A stretch of DNA of 8,298 nt from CAG-791 sp963596015 (lineage in GTDB: Bacteria; Bacillota; Clostridia; Lachnospirales; Lachnospiraceae): contig CAVBJS010000081.1 in the NCBI GenBank assembly GCA_963596015.1, positions 1-8,298 of the forward strand. The letters are read 5' to 3'. Position numbers and translations under genes: made by a program. Below the pieces are notes generated by a model that saw only the letters and a program-made list of their open reading frames with translations, did no database searches and was not told the origin of the DNA. This document shows, piece by piece, positions 1 through 4,974 of this stretch. Numbering within the stretch: the stretch's first letter is position 1; the number at the start of each line of letters is the position of its first letter.

Positions 1-110
1 CATCAGGCGGGGATGCGAGTTCGGGCCGGGCCATCCGCAGGCGAGAGGCAGATCATAAGCAAAACGGCGCAAAGTGCATGGTGCGAGACATCTGTCGTGC
101 TCCGGTGCAT
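1..110 (-). repeat. Left copy of a dispersed inverted repeat (partial)
   Basis: Read on the minus strand, this stretch matches the plus strand at 8194-8298. The best block is 15 identical bases (96-110 against 8194-8208). Further shared blocks are gcaaaac (59-65 against 8243-8249 in reverse complement) and gcagatcat (48-56 against 8250-8258). Spacing between blocks is nearly the same in both copies (63 and 65 bases from first to last block), with small insertions and deletions between them. Similarity weakens toward the window edge, and the true end lies outside. The reading frames of the copies diverge, so a non-coding repeat fits better than a gene. No transposase or known element is recognised. 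Confidence 0.6.
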
Positions 111-129
111 GGCCGGGTGACACTACATT

Positions 130-157
130 ATCATAGTATCCTTAAACTGTATTACAA
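130..157 (-). promoter_or_regulatory. Possible promoter reading leftward out of the window
   Basis: On the minus strand a TTGTAA -35-like box (152-157) and a TATGAT -10-like box (130-135) are separated by 16 bases. They lie just after the dusB stop codon and point into the left repeat. If real, the promoter would transcribe the repeat or a gene beyond the window. The boxes match the sigma-A consensus fairly well, but AT-rich spacers give such matches by chance. Confidence 0.3.
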
Positions 158-159
158 CC

Positions 160-1128
160 TCACAATGACAGATTCTCCAACAGCTTCTCCAGCTCCTCAA
201 AGGTAGTCACACAGTTCACCTGTCCTCTTACTTTCGCTGCCCCGGGGAAACCGGCCATATACCAGGCCACGTGTTTGCGCATCTCCCGCATACCCACATT
301 TTCACCTTTGTGCTGACGCTGGAGCTGTGCGTGGCGAAGCACCATCTGGATGATCTCCTGTCTTGTGGGCTTTGGCAGTTCTTCTCCGGTCTCCAGATAA
401 TGGTTTACCTGCGCAAAGATCCAAGGATTGCCCTGGGCGGCGCGACCGATCATTATCGCCTGGCAACCGGTCTCTTCCAACATCTGCCGGGCACTGGGTC
501 CATCCGTCACATCACCGTTGCCAAATACGGGAATGCTCACGGCACTGACCACTTCTTTAATAGTATTCCAGTCTGCCTTCCCCATATACATCTGGGGTCT
601 GGTCCGGCCGTGGATGGCCACCGCGCTGGCGCCTCCGGCCTCTGCTGCCTTTGCGCACTCCGACGCATTAAGGTGCTGTTCGTCAAAGCCCCTGCGCAGC
701 TTTACGGTCACCGGACGGCTGGTGTGAGCAACTGCTGCCTTTACCAGGGCCTCGATCAGGGCCGGATCCTGCATCAGGGCAGAGCCTTCCTTATTGTTTA
801 CGATCTTCGGCACCGGACAGCCCATATTGATATCCAGCAGATCAAAGGACTCTCCCTCGATCATTTCGCAGGCTCTCGCCATCACCTCCGGCTCATGACC
901 GAAGAGCTGCAGGGATACGGGATGCTCCTGAGGCAGTGTCTCCAGCAGGAGACGGGTATTCTTATTCTGATATGTGATGGCCTTGGCACTGATCATCTCC
1001 ATGCAGACTAAGCCTGCGCCGTGCTCATGGCAGAGCAAACGAAAAGGCAGGTCGGAAACGCCTGCCATGGGTGCCAGTATAGTCCGGTTTGGAATCTTTA
1101 CTTTTCCGATATAAAACTCTTTTTCCAT
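160..1128 (-). CDS. dusB: tRNA-dihydrouridine synthase DusB
   Basis: A flavin enzyme that reduces uridine to dihydrouridine in the D-loop of tRNAs, using NADPH and FMN, in the cytoplasm. The 322 residues match the usual length of the DusB/NifR3 family. Visible motifs are the FMN-barrel start APMAGVSDLPFR (19-30), the catalytic-cysteine signature DINMGCPVPKI (99-109, Cys104), the Lys143 strand TVKLRRG, the His173 motif AIHGRTRPQMY, GNGD (203-206) and IGRAAQGNPW (227-236). A C-terminal helical tRNA-binding part holds RKHVAWYMAGFPGAAKVRG (284-302). The ATG start is supported by AAGGAT (1133-1138) five bases upstream. That site lies inside the last copy of the direct repeat bounding the hairpin module at 1133-1286. 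The gene is the last of the argF-birA operon seen here. No terminator is visible after it, so the operon may continue beyond the window. In many Firmicutes greA and lysS follow dusB, but this cannot be checked here. Confidence 0.96.
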   Translation of the reverse strand: MEKEFYIGKVKIPNRTILAPMAGVSDLPFRLLCHEHGAGLVCMEMISAKAITYQNKNTRLLLETLPQEHPVSLQLFGHEPEVMARACEMIEGESFDLLDINMGCPVPKIVNNKEGSALMQDPALIEALVKAAVAHTSRPVTVKLRRGFDEQHLNASECAKAAEAGGASAVAIHGRTRPQMYMGKADWNTIKEVVSAVSIPVFGNGDVTDGPSARQMLEETGCQAIMIGRAAQGNPWIFAQVNHYLETGEELPKPTRQEIIQMVLRHAQLQRQHKGENVGMREMRKHVAWYMAGFPGAAKVRGQVNCVTTFEELEKLLENLSL

Positions 1129-1132
1129 TTCA

Positions 1133-1286
1133 ATCCTTATTCCGCAGACGCATCGCGCCGAAGAAATCCCAGTGCATATTTCAGATCTGCACTGGGATTA
1201 GGGCTATTTGTGACGCCTGCGGCACAAATAGCTGTGCGAAAAATACGACATCGGTCGTATTTTTCACACTGATCCTTATGCCGCAG
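1133..1286 (-). repeat. Intercistronic triple-hairpin module A
   Basis: This fills the gap between the DUF6145-like gene and dusB. It is bounded by direct repeats CTGCGGCATAAGGAT (1286-1272) and CTGCGGAATAAGGAT (1147-1133), identical at 14 of 15 bases. The second copy holds the dusB ribosome binding site. Between them are three hairpins in transcription order: 1269-1255 with 1248-1234 (15 pairs, one G-U, 6-base loop); 1232-1223 with 1212-1203 (10 pairs, loop CCGCAGGCGT); and 1199-1188 with 1176-1165 (12 pairs, 11-base loop). The first two are one base apart. None is followed by a U-run of the kind expected for a terminator. The family is not recognised. It resembles intergenic repeats such as ERIC or BOX in layout only. 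Confidence 0.85.
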
Positions 1287-1287
1287 T

Positions 1288-1653
1288 TTATTCTTCTTCC
1301 TCAAATTCCTTCAGCAGATCTCCCGGATTCTGGTGGAGAAAAGCCACGCGGAAATAAAGGGACAGAGCCTGGAACATCTCCTGTTTGGTGCTGCGGATCT
1401 TTTTGATCAGCAACTCGCTGCCGATCTCATCGTACAGCAGATCCCCCTCGTCGTGCTGCGTCTCCATCTCCACATCCCCTGTGGGGGTGAACACGATAGT
1501 AAAGACGCCGCCTACTTCCTCGGTAAAGAGGACGCAGATGATGTGCAGTTCTTCCTTGATGTTCTCGGGAATCTTGTCAAACTTTTTATTAAAATAGTAT
1601 TTTTTATCATAAGCGCTGGCGCCGCAAAGCACCACGCGGACCTTTTCTTTCAT
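1288..1653 (-). CDS. Uncharacterised protein, DUF6145-like
   Basis: A 121-residue protein of unknown function. It begins MKEKVRVVLCGASAYDKKYYFN, continues through a hydrophobic strand-rich centre (ELHIICVLFTEEVGGVFTIVF, about 35-55) and an acidic middle, and ends with helix ALSLYFRVAFLHQNPGDLLKEF plus an acidic tail EEEE. From memory this pattern (VVLCGA-x-YxxKYYFN and FLHQNP) matches the DUF6145 family of Lachnospiraceae, but no search was possible. There is no signal peptide, membrane segment or obvious catalytic motif, so it is probably a small cytosolic protein. The open frame extends upstream to 1794, but the ATG at 1653 is preferred: AAAGAGG (1659-1665) sits five bases upstream, and the extra 47 codons would translate straight through hairpin module B. 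It lies between birA and dusB in one operon and is flanked by hairpin modules on both sides. Confidence 0.85.
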   Translation of the reverse strand: MKEKVRVVLCGASAYDKKYYFNKKFDKIPENIKEELHIICVLFTEEVGGVFTIVFTPTGDVEMETQHDEGDLLYDEIGSELLIKKIRSTKQEMFQALSLYFRVAFLHQNPGDLLKEFEEEE

Positions 1654-1655
1654 AT

Positions 1656-1815
1656 TTACCTCTTTATGTCGCAGTAAAGCTGCGGCACCGTGAGGAGAAT
1701 TTCGCGAAGACAAATTCTCCGATACGATCATGCACCTATGACGTTTACGGCATAGGTGCCGGTTGAAAGAAATGCTATCAAGCATTTCCTTCAATCTTGC
1801 CTCTTTACGCCGCAG
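1656..1815 (-). repeat. Intercistronic triple-hairpin module B
   Basis: This fills the gap between birA and the DUF6145-like gene. Its bounding direct repeats are 1815-1797 and 1674-1656, identical at 16 of 19 bases with core CTGCG-x-C-x-TAAAGAGG. The second copy holds the ribosome binding site of the next gene. In transcription order the hairpins are 1794-1781 with 1776-1763 (14 pairs, one G-U, 4-base loop), 1759-1751 with 1740-1732 (9 pairs, loop CCGTAAACGT) and 1720-1712 with 1702-1694 (9 pairs, 9-base loop). A small stem CGCAG/CTGCG (1684-1680 with 1674-1670) precedes the binding site. The stems are unrelated to those of module A, while the bounding repeat, the hairpin count and the middle loop agree. 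Confidence 0.83.
1659..1665 (-). promoter_or_regulatory. Ribosome binding site that sets the DUF6145-like start
   Basis: AAAGAGG on the minus strand lies five bases before the ATG at 1653. It decides against the longer open frame starting at 1794. It is embedded in the terminal direct repeat of module B. Confidence 0.75.
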
Positions 1816-1820
1816 CTTGT

Positions 1821-2843
1821 CTATACATATCCTTCCACGCCCCGCACGGATACTTCTCCGGCGCTGACAGCCCGCAGACCGCTGCCGTCTGCAGGCTCTA
1901 CCAACAGCTCTCCGCTGTCATTCACGCCAATAGCCTTGCCCTCATAAGGGGCATTGGGATCCAGCACGCGAACCGGCCGGTCCTTATTGACCAGTGCTTC
2001 CTCATAAGTCTGCCGCAGAGGTGCCAGAGTACCTGCCTTTGCAAACTGCTCATACAGTCCTTCAAAATGATTCCATACCGCTGCCACCAGAGAAGCTCTG
2101 TTGACCGTATGACCGCAGGCCAGGCAAATGGATGTACCTGTCTCCCGGATCTCCGGTGCAAACTCTGTCATATTGACGTTCAGGCCGATACCGATGATCA
2201 CATCCCGGATCTCACTTTCCTCCAGGTGCATCTCCGTCAGAATGCCGCAGATCTTTTTCCACGGGCCGCCGTTACTGCTGACCACGATGTCATTGGGCCA
2301 CTTGATGCCGAACCGGCAGTCCTGCTCTCCCACTACTTCCCGCAGCGCCGCATAGACAGCCATGGCAGCCACCGGCGTCACCATAGGCGCTGTCTCTGCC
2401 GCATAGGCAGGGCGCAGCAGGATACTGAAATAGGCATTTCCATCCATGGGAGAAAGCCAGCTCCTGCCCCGACGTCCTTTGCCTGCCGTCTGCCGCTCCG
2501 TCACCACCAGGGTGCCCTGGGCTGCGCCGGACTGCGCCAGCTCGAAGACATCGTCATTGGTAGAGCCTGTCTCTTCTTTAAAGAAAAGATTCTGCCCCGC
2601 CCAGACAGTATGCAGCCGGCTGCCGATCTCCTCCCGATTGAAAAGATCCTGTTCCTCCCGGGGTGTCAGAAGCCGGTAGCCCCGATTCGTCACCGCCTCG
2701 ATCCGGTATCCTTCCTCCTTAAGGCGTCCTATGGCTTTCCATACCGCCGTTCTGGAGACGCCCAGACTCTCACACAGCTGCTGTCCGGAAATATATTCTT
2801 TTTCCTCCTTCAGTTTCTGAAGGACTTCACTTTTTAAACTCAT
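1821..2843 (-). CDS. birA: Biotin--[acetyl-CoA-carboxylase] ligase / biotin repressor BirA
   Basis: This enzyme activates biotin with ATP to biotinyl-AMP and transfers it to the lysine of biotin-dependent carboxylases. Bifunctional members also repress biotin genes. The 340 residues include an N-terminal winged helix-turn-helix (about 1-60, with ISGQQLCESLGVSRTAVWKAI), so this is the regulatory form. The catalytic domain shows GSTN (93-96), TERQTAGKGRRGRSW (115-129, the biotinyl-AMP loop), KWPNDI (181-186) and GIGLNVN (218-224). A C-terminal SH3-like domain spans about 287-336. The loop has GKGRRGR where many homologues have GRGRRGR, a mild change. The start lies 14 bases after the argF stop, with a weak AGGCG site, so translation is probably coupled to argF. 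No biotin synthesis or transport gene, nor a convincing BirA operator, is visible here, so any repressor targets lie elsewhere. Confidence 0.95.
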   Translation of the reverse strand: MSLKSEVLQKLKEEKEYISGQQLCESLGVSRTAVWKAIGRLKEEGYRIEAVTNRGYRLLTPREEQDLFNREEIGSRLHTVWAGQNLFFKEETGSTNDDVFELAQSGAAQGTLVVTERQTAGKGRRGRSWLSPMDGNAYFSILLRPAYAAETAPMVTPVAAMAVYAALREVVGEQDCRFGIKWPNDIVVSSNGGPWKKICGILTEMHLEESEIRDVIIGIGLNVNMTEFAPEIRETGTSICLACGHTVNRASLVAAVWNHFEGLYEQFAKAGTLAPLRQTYEEALVNKDRPVRVLDPNAPYEGKAIGVNDSGELLVEPADGSGLRAVSAGEVSVRGVEGYV

Positions 2844-2857
2844 GATAGACGCCTGCT

Positions 2858-3862
2858 TTATTCCACAGTTCCCAGGGTAGCTGCCATCACGGCCTTGATG
2901 GTATGCATGCGGTTCTCCGCCTCATCAAAGACCACAGACTGAGGACCTTCAAAGACCTCATCAGTAACCTCCAGCTCCTTTTCACCGAACTTCTCATAGA
3001 TTTCTCTGCCGATGCCGGTGCCCAGATCATGAAATGCAGGCAGGCAATGCATGAAGATCGCCTTCTCACCGGCCAGGTCCATCAGCTCCTTGGTGACACG
3101 GTAAGGCTTCAGATCGCCGATACGCTCCTGCCATGCCTCTGCTGGCTCACCCATGGATACCCATACATCCGTGTAAAGTACATCTGCGCCGGTGGCTGCT
3201 GCCTTGGCATCCTCGGTCAGTGTAATGCTGCCGCCGCTCTCCTGGGCCAGTGCCTGGCATACCTGTACCAGCTGTGCCTGCGGGAAATACTTTTTATCGG
3301 AAGCCAGGGTGATATGCATGCCCATCTTAGCGCCGGCTACCATCCAGGAATTGGCCATATTATAACGGGCATCGCCGAAATAGGACAGCTTTACCCCCTG
3401 CAGACGGCCCAGCTTTTCCTGGATCGTCAGCATGTCTGCCAGCATCTGGGTGGGGTGAAACTCATTGGTCAGGCCGTTCCATACCGGTACCTTGGAATAC
3501 TGGGCCAACTGCTCCACGATGGTCTGTCCAAAGCCGCGATACTCGATACCGTCAAACATACCGGCCAGCACCCGGGCGGTATCTGCAATACTCTCCTTCT
3601 TGCCGATCTGGGATCCGGAGGGATCTAAGTAGGTGGTTCCCATGCCCAGGTCGTGGGCAGCCACTTCAAAAGCGCAGCGGGTTCTGGTGCTGGTCTTTTC
3701 GAAGATCAGTGCCACATTTTTCCCCTGTGCATAGGTGTGGGGAATTCCCTTTTTCTTCTTATCTTTTAAATCTGCTGCCAGTTCCAGCAGGTAGCTGATC
3801 TCCTCCCCGGAGTAATCCAGAAGCTTTAAAAAATCTCTGTCCTTTAAATTCACGTTTGTCAT
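2858..3862 (-). CDS. argF: Ornithine carbamoyltransferase
   Basis: This enzyme joins carbamoyl phosphate and ornithine to give citrulline and phosphate, the sixth step of arginine synthesis, in the cytoplasm. The length of 334 residues is typical of the family. Visible motifs are the carbamoyl-phosphate loop STRTR (58-62), HPTQ (136-139), the ornithine-loop segment DVWVSMGE (232-239) and HCLPAFHD (272-279, with the reactive Cys273). The ATG start has a strong AAAAGGAG site six bases upstream. It is the first gene of the argF-birA-DUF6145-like-dusB run. No other arginine gene is present in the window. The catabolic homologue arcB uses the same fold, and sequence alone does not separate them fully, but the absence of arcA or arcC beside it favours the biosynthetic assignment. 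No clear ArgR box is seen in the leader. Confidence 0.95.
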   Translation of the reverse strand: MTNVNLKDRDFLKLLDYSGEEISYLLELAADLKDKKKKGIPHTYAQGKNVALIFEKTSTRTRCAFEVAAHDLGMGTTYLDPSGSQIGKKESIADTARVLAGMFDGIEYRGFGQTIVEQLAQYSKVPVWNGLTNEFHPTQMLADMLTIQEKLGRLQGVKLSYFGDARYNMANSWMVAGAKMGMHITLASDKKYFPQAQLVQVCQALAQESGGSITLTEDAKAAATGADVLYTDVWVSMGEPAEAWQERIGDLKPYRVTKELMDLAGEKAIFMHCLPAFHDLGTGIGREIYEKFGEKELEVTDEVFEGPQSVVFDEAENRMHTIKAVMAATLGTVE

Positions 3863-4019
3863 AGTAATCTCCTTTTCTGAGCAGCTTTGCTGTGAAAAGA
3901 CGACGAAATTCCAGATTCTCGTCTGTCATCATGGCTGTATGCGATCCGTGCATCACGCTGATCTCCATTCCGCAGGCACAAGATAGGCTCTGCAGATCAG
4001 TGCCAAAGTACCACCAAGT
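3863..4019 (-). promoter_or_regulatory. Structured argF leader, possible degenerate hairpin module
   Basis: This is the gene-free stretch directly upstream of argF. On the minus strand it holds CTGCGGAATGGAGATCAG (3975-3958), which resembles the opening repeat of module A (CTGCGGCATAAGGATCAG). It ends with CTGCTCAGAAAAGGAG (3884-3869), which resembles the closing repeat and contains the argF ribosome binding site. Between them are a weak stem ATGC/GCAT near 3939-3953 and a 7-pair stem 3923-3917 with 3908-3902 (one G-U) followed by GTCTTTTC, which could be a weak terminator or attenuator. A small CAGC/GCTG stem (3892-3882) precedes the binding site, as in module B. A weak promoter (TTGGCA, 15 bases, TATCTT) may lie at about 3982-4007. 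This is suggestive, not proven. Confidence 0.4.
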
Positions 4020-4026
4020 TTAACAT

Positions 4027-4057
4027 AAAACAGGGGTACCTGCAATGAGGCCCCCTG
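4027..4057 (-). terminator. Possible terminator of the cell wall hydrolase gene
   Basis: On the minus strand CAGGGG (4057-4052) pairs with CCCCTG (4036-4031), with a little inner pairing, and is followed by TTTT at 4030-4027. The stem is only six certain pairs and the T-run is short, so strength is doubtful. It lies about 110 bases after the hydrolase stop and just before the argF leader, where a terminator would be expected. The remaining bases between 4058 and 4165 hold no gene or clear signal. Confidence 0.4.
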
Positions 4058-4165
4058 CTTGCTGCTTACTTCCTTTATGCTTTTCGTTACTGCTTTGTCC
4101 CCGGCCGGATGGTGGGTCCTGCCACCTGTCCGACGTCCGGACTGCAGACGTTTTTCATATACGTC

Positions 4166-4777
4166 CTATATGCTTCCAAAGAAGCGATGACCGCCGATGA
4201 TGATACCGTCGCTCTTGGACAGATTGCCGTTAAAACAGGTGCTGGCACCTACCGGCTTGGAACCGCCCAGCGCTTCCTGGGCTGCTTGATAACAGTCTGC
4301 CGGAATATTGCCGTTGACAATGGCACGGTCTAATCGGCCGCTGCCTGCCGGTGTAAACTGACCACTCTGATAGACCACTTCCCGAATGGTGTTGGGATAA
4401 CGACTGCTGGCAATACGGTTCATGACGACGCTGCCTACCGCTACCTTTCCCTCGTAGGACTCAGAACCTGCCTCACAGTAGATGATGCCTGCCAGAACGA
4501 TTAGGTCATCACTGGCTGCCGGCTGTGTCTGCTCCTGGATCGCCACCTGTGTGGTGACTGTCCCTGTCAGTGCCTGCTGTGCGGCTGCCTCGCCGGCTGC
4601 CACTGCCTCTGCGCTGGTATTGTCTATCGCCTCTGCAGCCTCTGTGATGGCGCCGGCATTTCCTGCCTCCTGTGCGTGGGCTGTCAGCTGAGGGCCCACG
4701 GCCATGATCATGACCACTGCTATAAGTGCTGCTGCTTTTTCAATTGCGCTGATTGCTTTCTTCATTGTACTGCTCAT
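4166..4777 (-). CDS. Secreted SleB/CwlJ-type cell wall hydrolase
   Basis: A predicted exported peptidoglycan lytic enzyme of the Hydrolase_2 (SleB/CwlJ) family. These cut glycan strands in spore cortex or cell wall. Of its 203 residues, 1-35 form a signal peptide (Lys at 6-7, hydrophobic 15-30, cleavage probably after AHA at 33-35). Residues 36-90 are an Ala/Thr/Gln/Glu-rich linker. Residues 91-203 are the catalytic domain: LAGIIYCEAGSESYEGKVAVGSVVMNR (95-121), with the conserved acid probably Glu102, then PNTIREVVYQSGQFTP and a terminal GHRFFGSI. No separate peptidoglycan-binding domain is present. The ATG at 4777 has GGGAGA about nine bases upstream. A second ATG four codons in is possible but less well placed. 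The gene has its own promoter and a terminator from proC upstream, so it is a single-gene unit. Whether it acts on spores or growing cells cannot be told. Confidence 0.9.
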   Translation of the reverse strand: MSSTMKKAISAIEKAAALIAVVMIMAVGPQLTAHAQEAGNAGAITEAAEAIDNTSAEAVAAGEAAAQQALTGTVTTQVAIQEQTQPAASDDLIVLAGIIYCEAGSESYEGKVAVGSVVMNRIASSRYPNTIREVVYQSGQFTPAGSGRLDRAIVNGNIPADCYQAAQEALGGSKPVGASTCFNGNLSKSDGIIIGGHRFFGSI

Positions 4778-4820
4778 GAATTGGTTCTCCCGCTTAATTT
4801 GTTGCGCTTATGTTAGAGTT

Positions 4821-4837
4821 GTTACGAATTTGTTACA
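4821..4837 (-). promoter_or_regulatory. Candidate WalR (YycF) box
   Basis: The minus strand reads TGTAAC, five bases, CGTAAC. The published WalR consensus is TGTWAH, five bases, TGTWAH, so one base deviates. It lies about 15 bases downstream of the -10 box of a cell wall hydrolase promoter, the gene class controlled by WalRK in Bacillus and relatives. A site downstream of the start point would suggest repression. WalR is not in the window. Confidence 0.4.
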
Positions 4838-4851
4838 TATATTACAGACGT

Positions 4852-4880
4852 ATCCTAGCACTTTGTAACACTTTTGTCAA
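4852..4880 (-). promoter_or_regulatory. Sigma-A promoter of the cell wall hydrolase gene
   Basis: TTGACA (4880-4875) is a perfect -35 box. A 17-base spacer separates it from TAGGAT (4857-4852), a common -10 variant. Transcription would start near 4845 and give a leader of about 70 bases before the ATG at 4777. The promoter lies just beyond the proC terminator. Confidence 0.8.
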
Positions 4881-4908
4881 CAAAACGCATTTTTTGCGAA
4901 ATAAACGA

Positions 4909-4946
4909 CAAAAAAACTCCCGCAAACATAACGTTTACGGGAGTTT
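4909..4946 (-). terminator. Intrinsic terminator after proC
   Basis: On the minus strand AAACTCCCGTAAAC (4946-4933) pairs with GTTTGCGGGAGTTT (4927-4914). That gives 14 pairs with one G-U and a 5-base loop, running directly into seven T residues (4916-4910). This is a textbook Rho-independent terminator, 28 bases after the proC stop codon. It separates the sstT-proC unit from the hydrolase promoter. Confidence 0.93.
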
Positions 4947-4974
4947 ACACCTCACATTATTTTTGCGGGAATTC

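Noticed and set aside
3..110. A 35-codon minus-strand frame in the left repeat beginning MHRSTTDV
   Set aside because: The matching frame in the right copy starts MHRSTAEW but stops after 19 codons because of indels, and neither has a clear ribosome binding site, so coding is not supported.
271..1011. Long plus-strand open frame of 246 codons opposite dusB
   Set aside because: It lies entirely antisense to a clear DusB gene, has no family motifs and shows composition typical of a shadow frame.
1654..1794. N-terminal extension of the DUF6145-like protein
   Set aside because: The frame is open, but the extra 47 codons run through hairpin module B, no good ribosome binding site precedes the far ATG, and a strong one precedes the ATG at 1653.
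1133..1815. CRISPR array or transposon remnants as explanation for the repeated hairpins
   Set aside because: Repeats are not regularly spaced with unique spacers, no cas or transposase gene is present, and stems differ from hairpin to hairpin.
1797..2837. Plus-strand open frame of 346 codons opposite birA
   Set aside because: It mirrors birA almost exactly and is rich in Cys, His and Arg without domain motifs. BirA motifs on the minus strand are unambiguous.
3863..3968. Leader peptide for argF (frame beginning at 3968 or internal ATGs, with two adjacent Arg codons)
   Set aside because: The frame has no stop before argF and runs about 100 bases into it, and the Arg codons lie in the 3' part of a short stem. 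This fits a chance open frame better than an attenuator peptide.
4008..4015. GGTGGTAC on the minus strand, resembling the T-box antiterminator core
   Set aside because: The following CCGCG is missing, no stem I or specifier loop can fit between it and the upstream gene, and no strong terminator follows at the usual distance.
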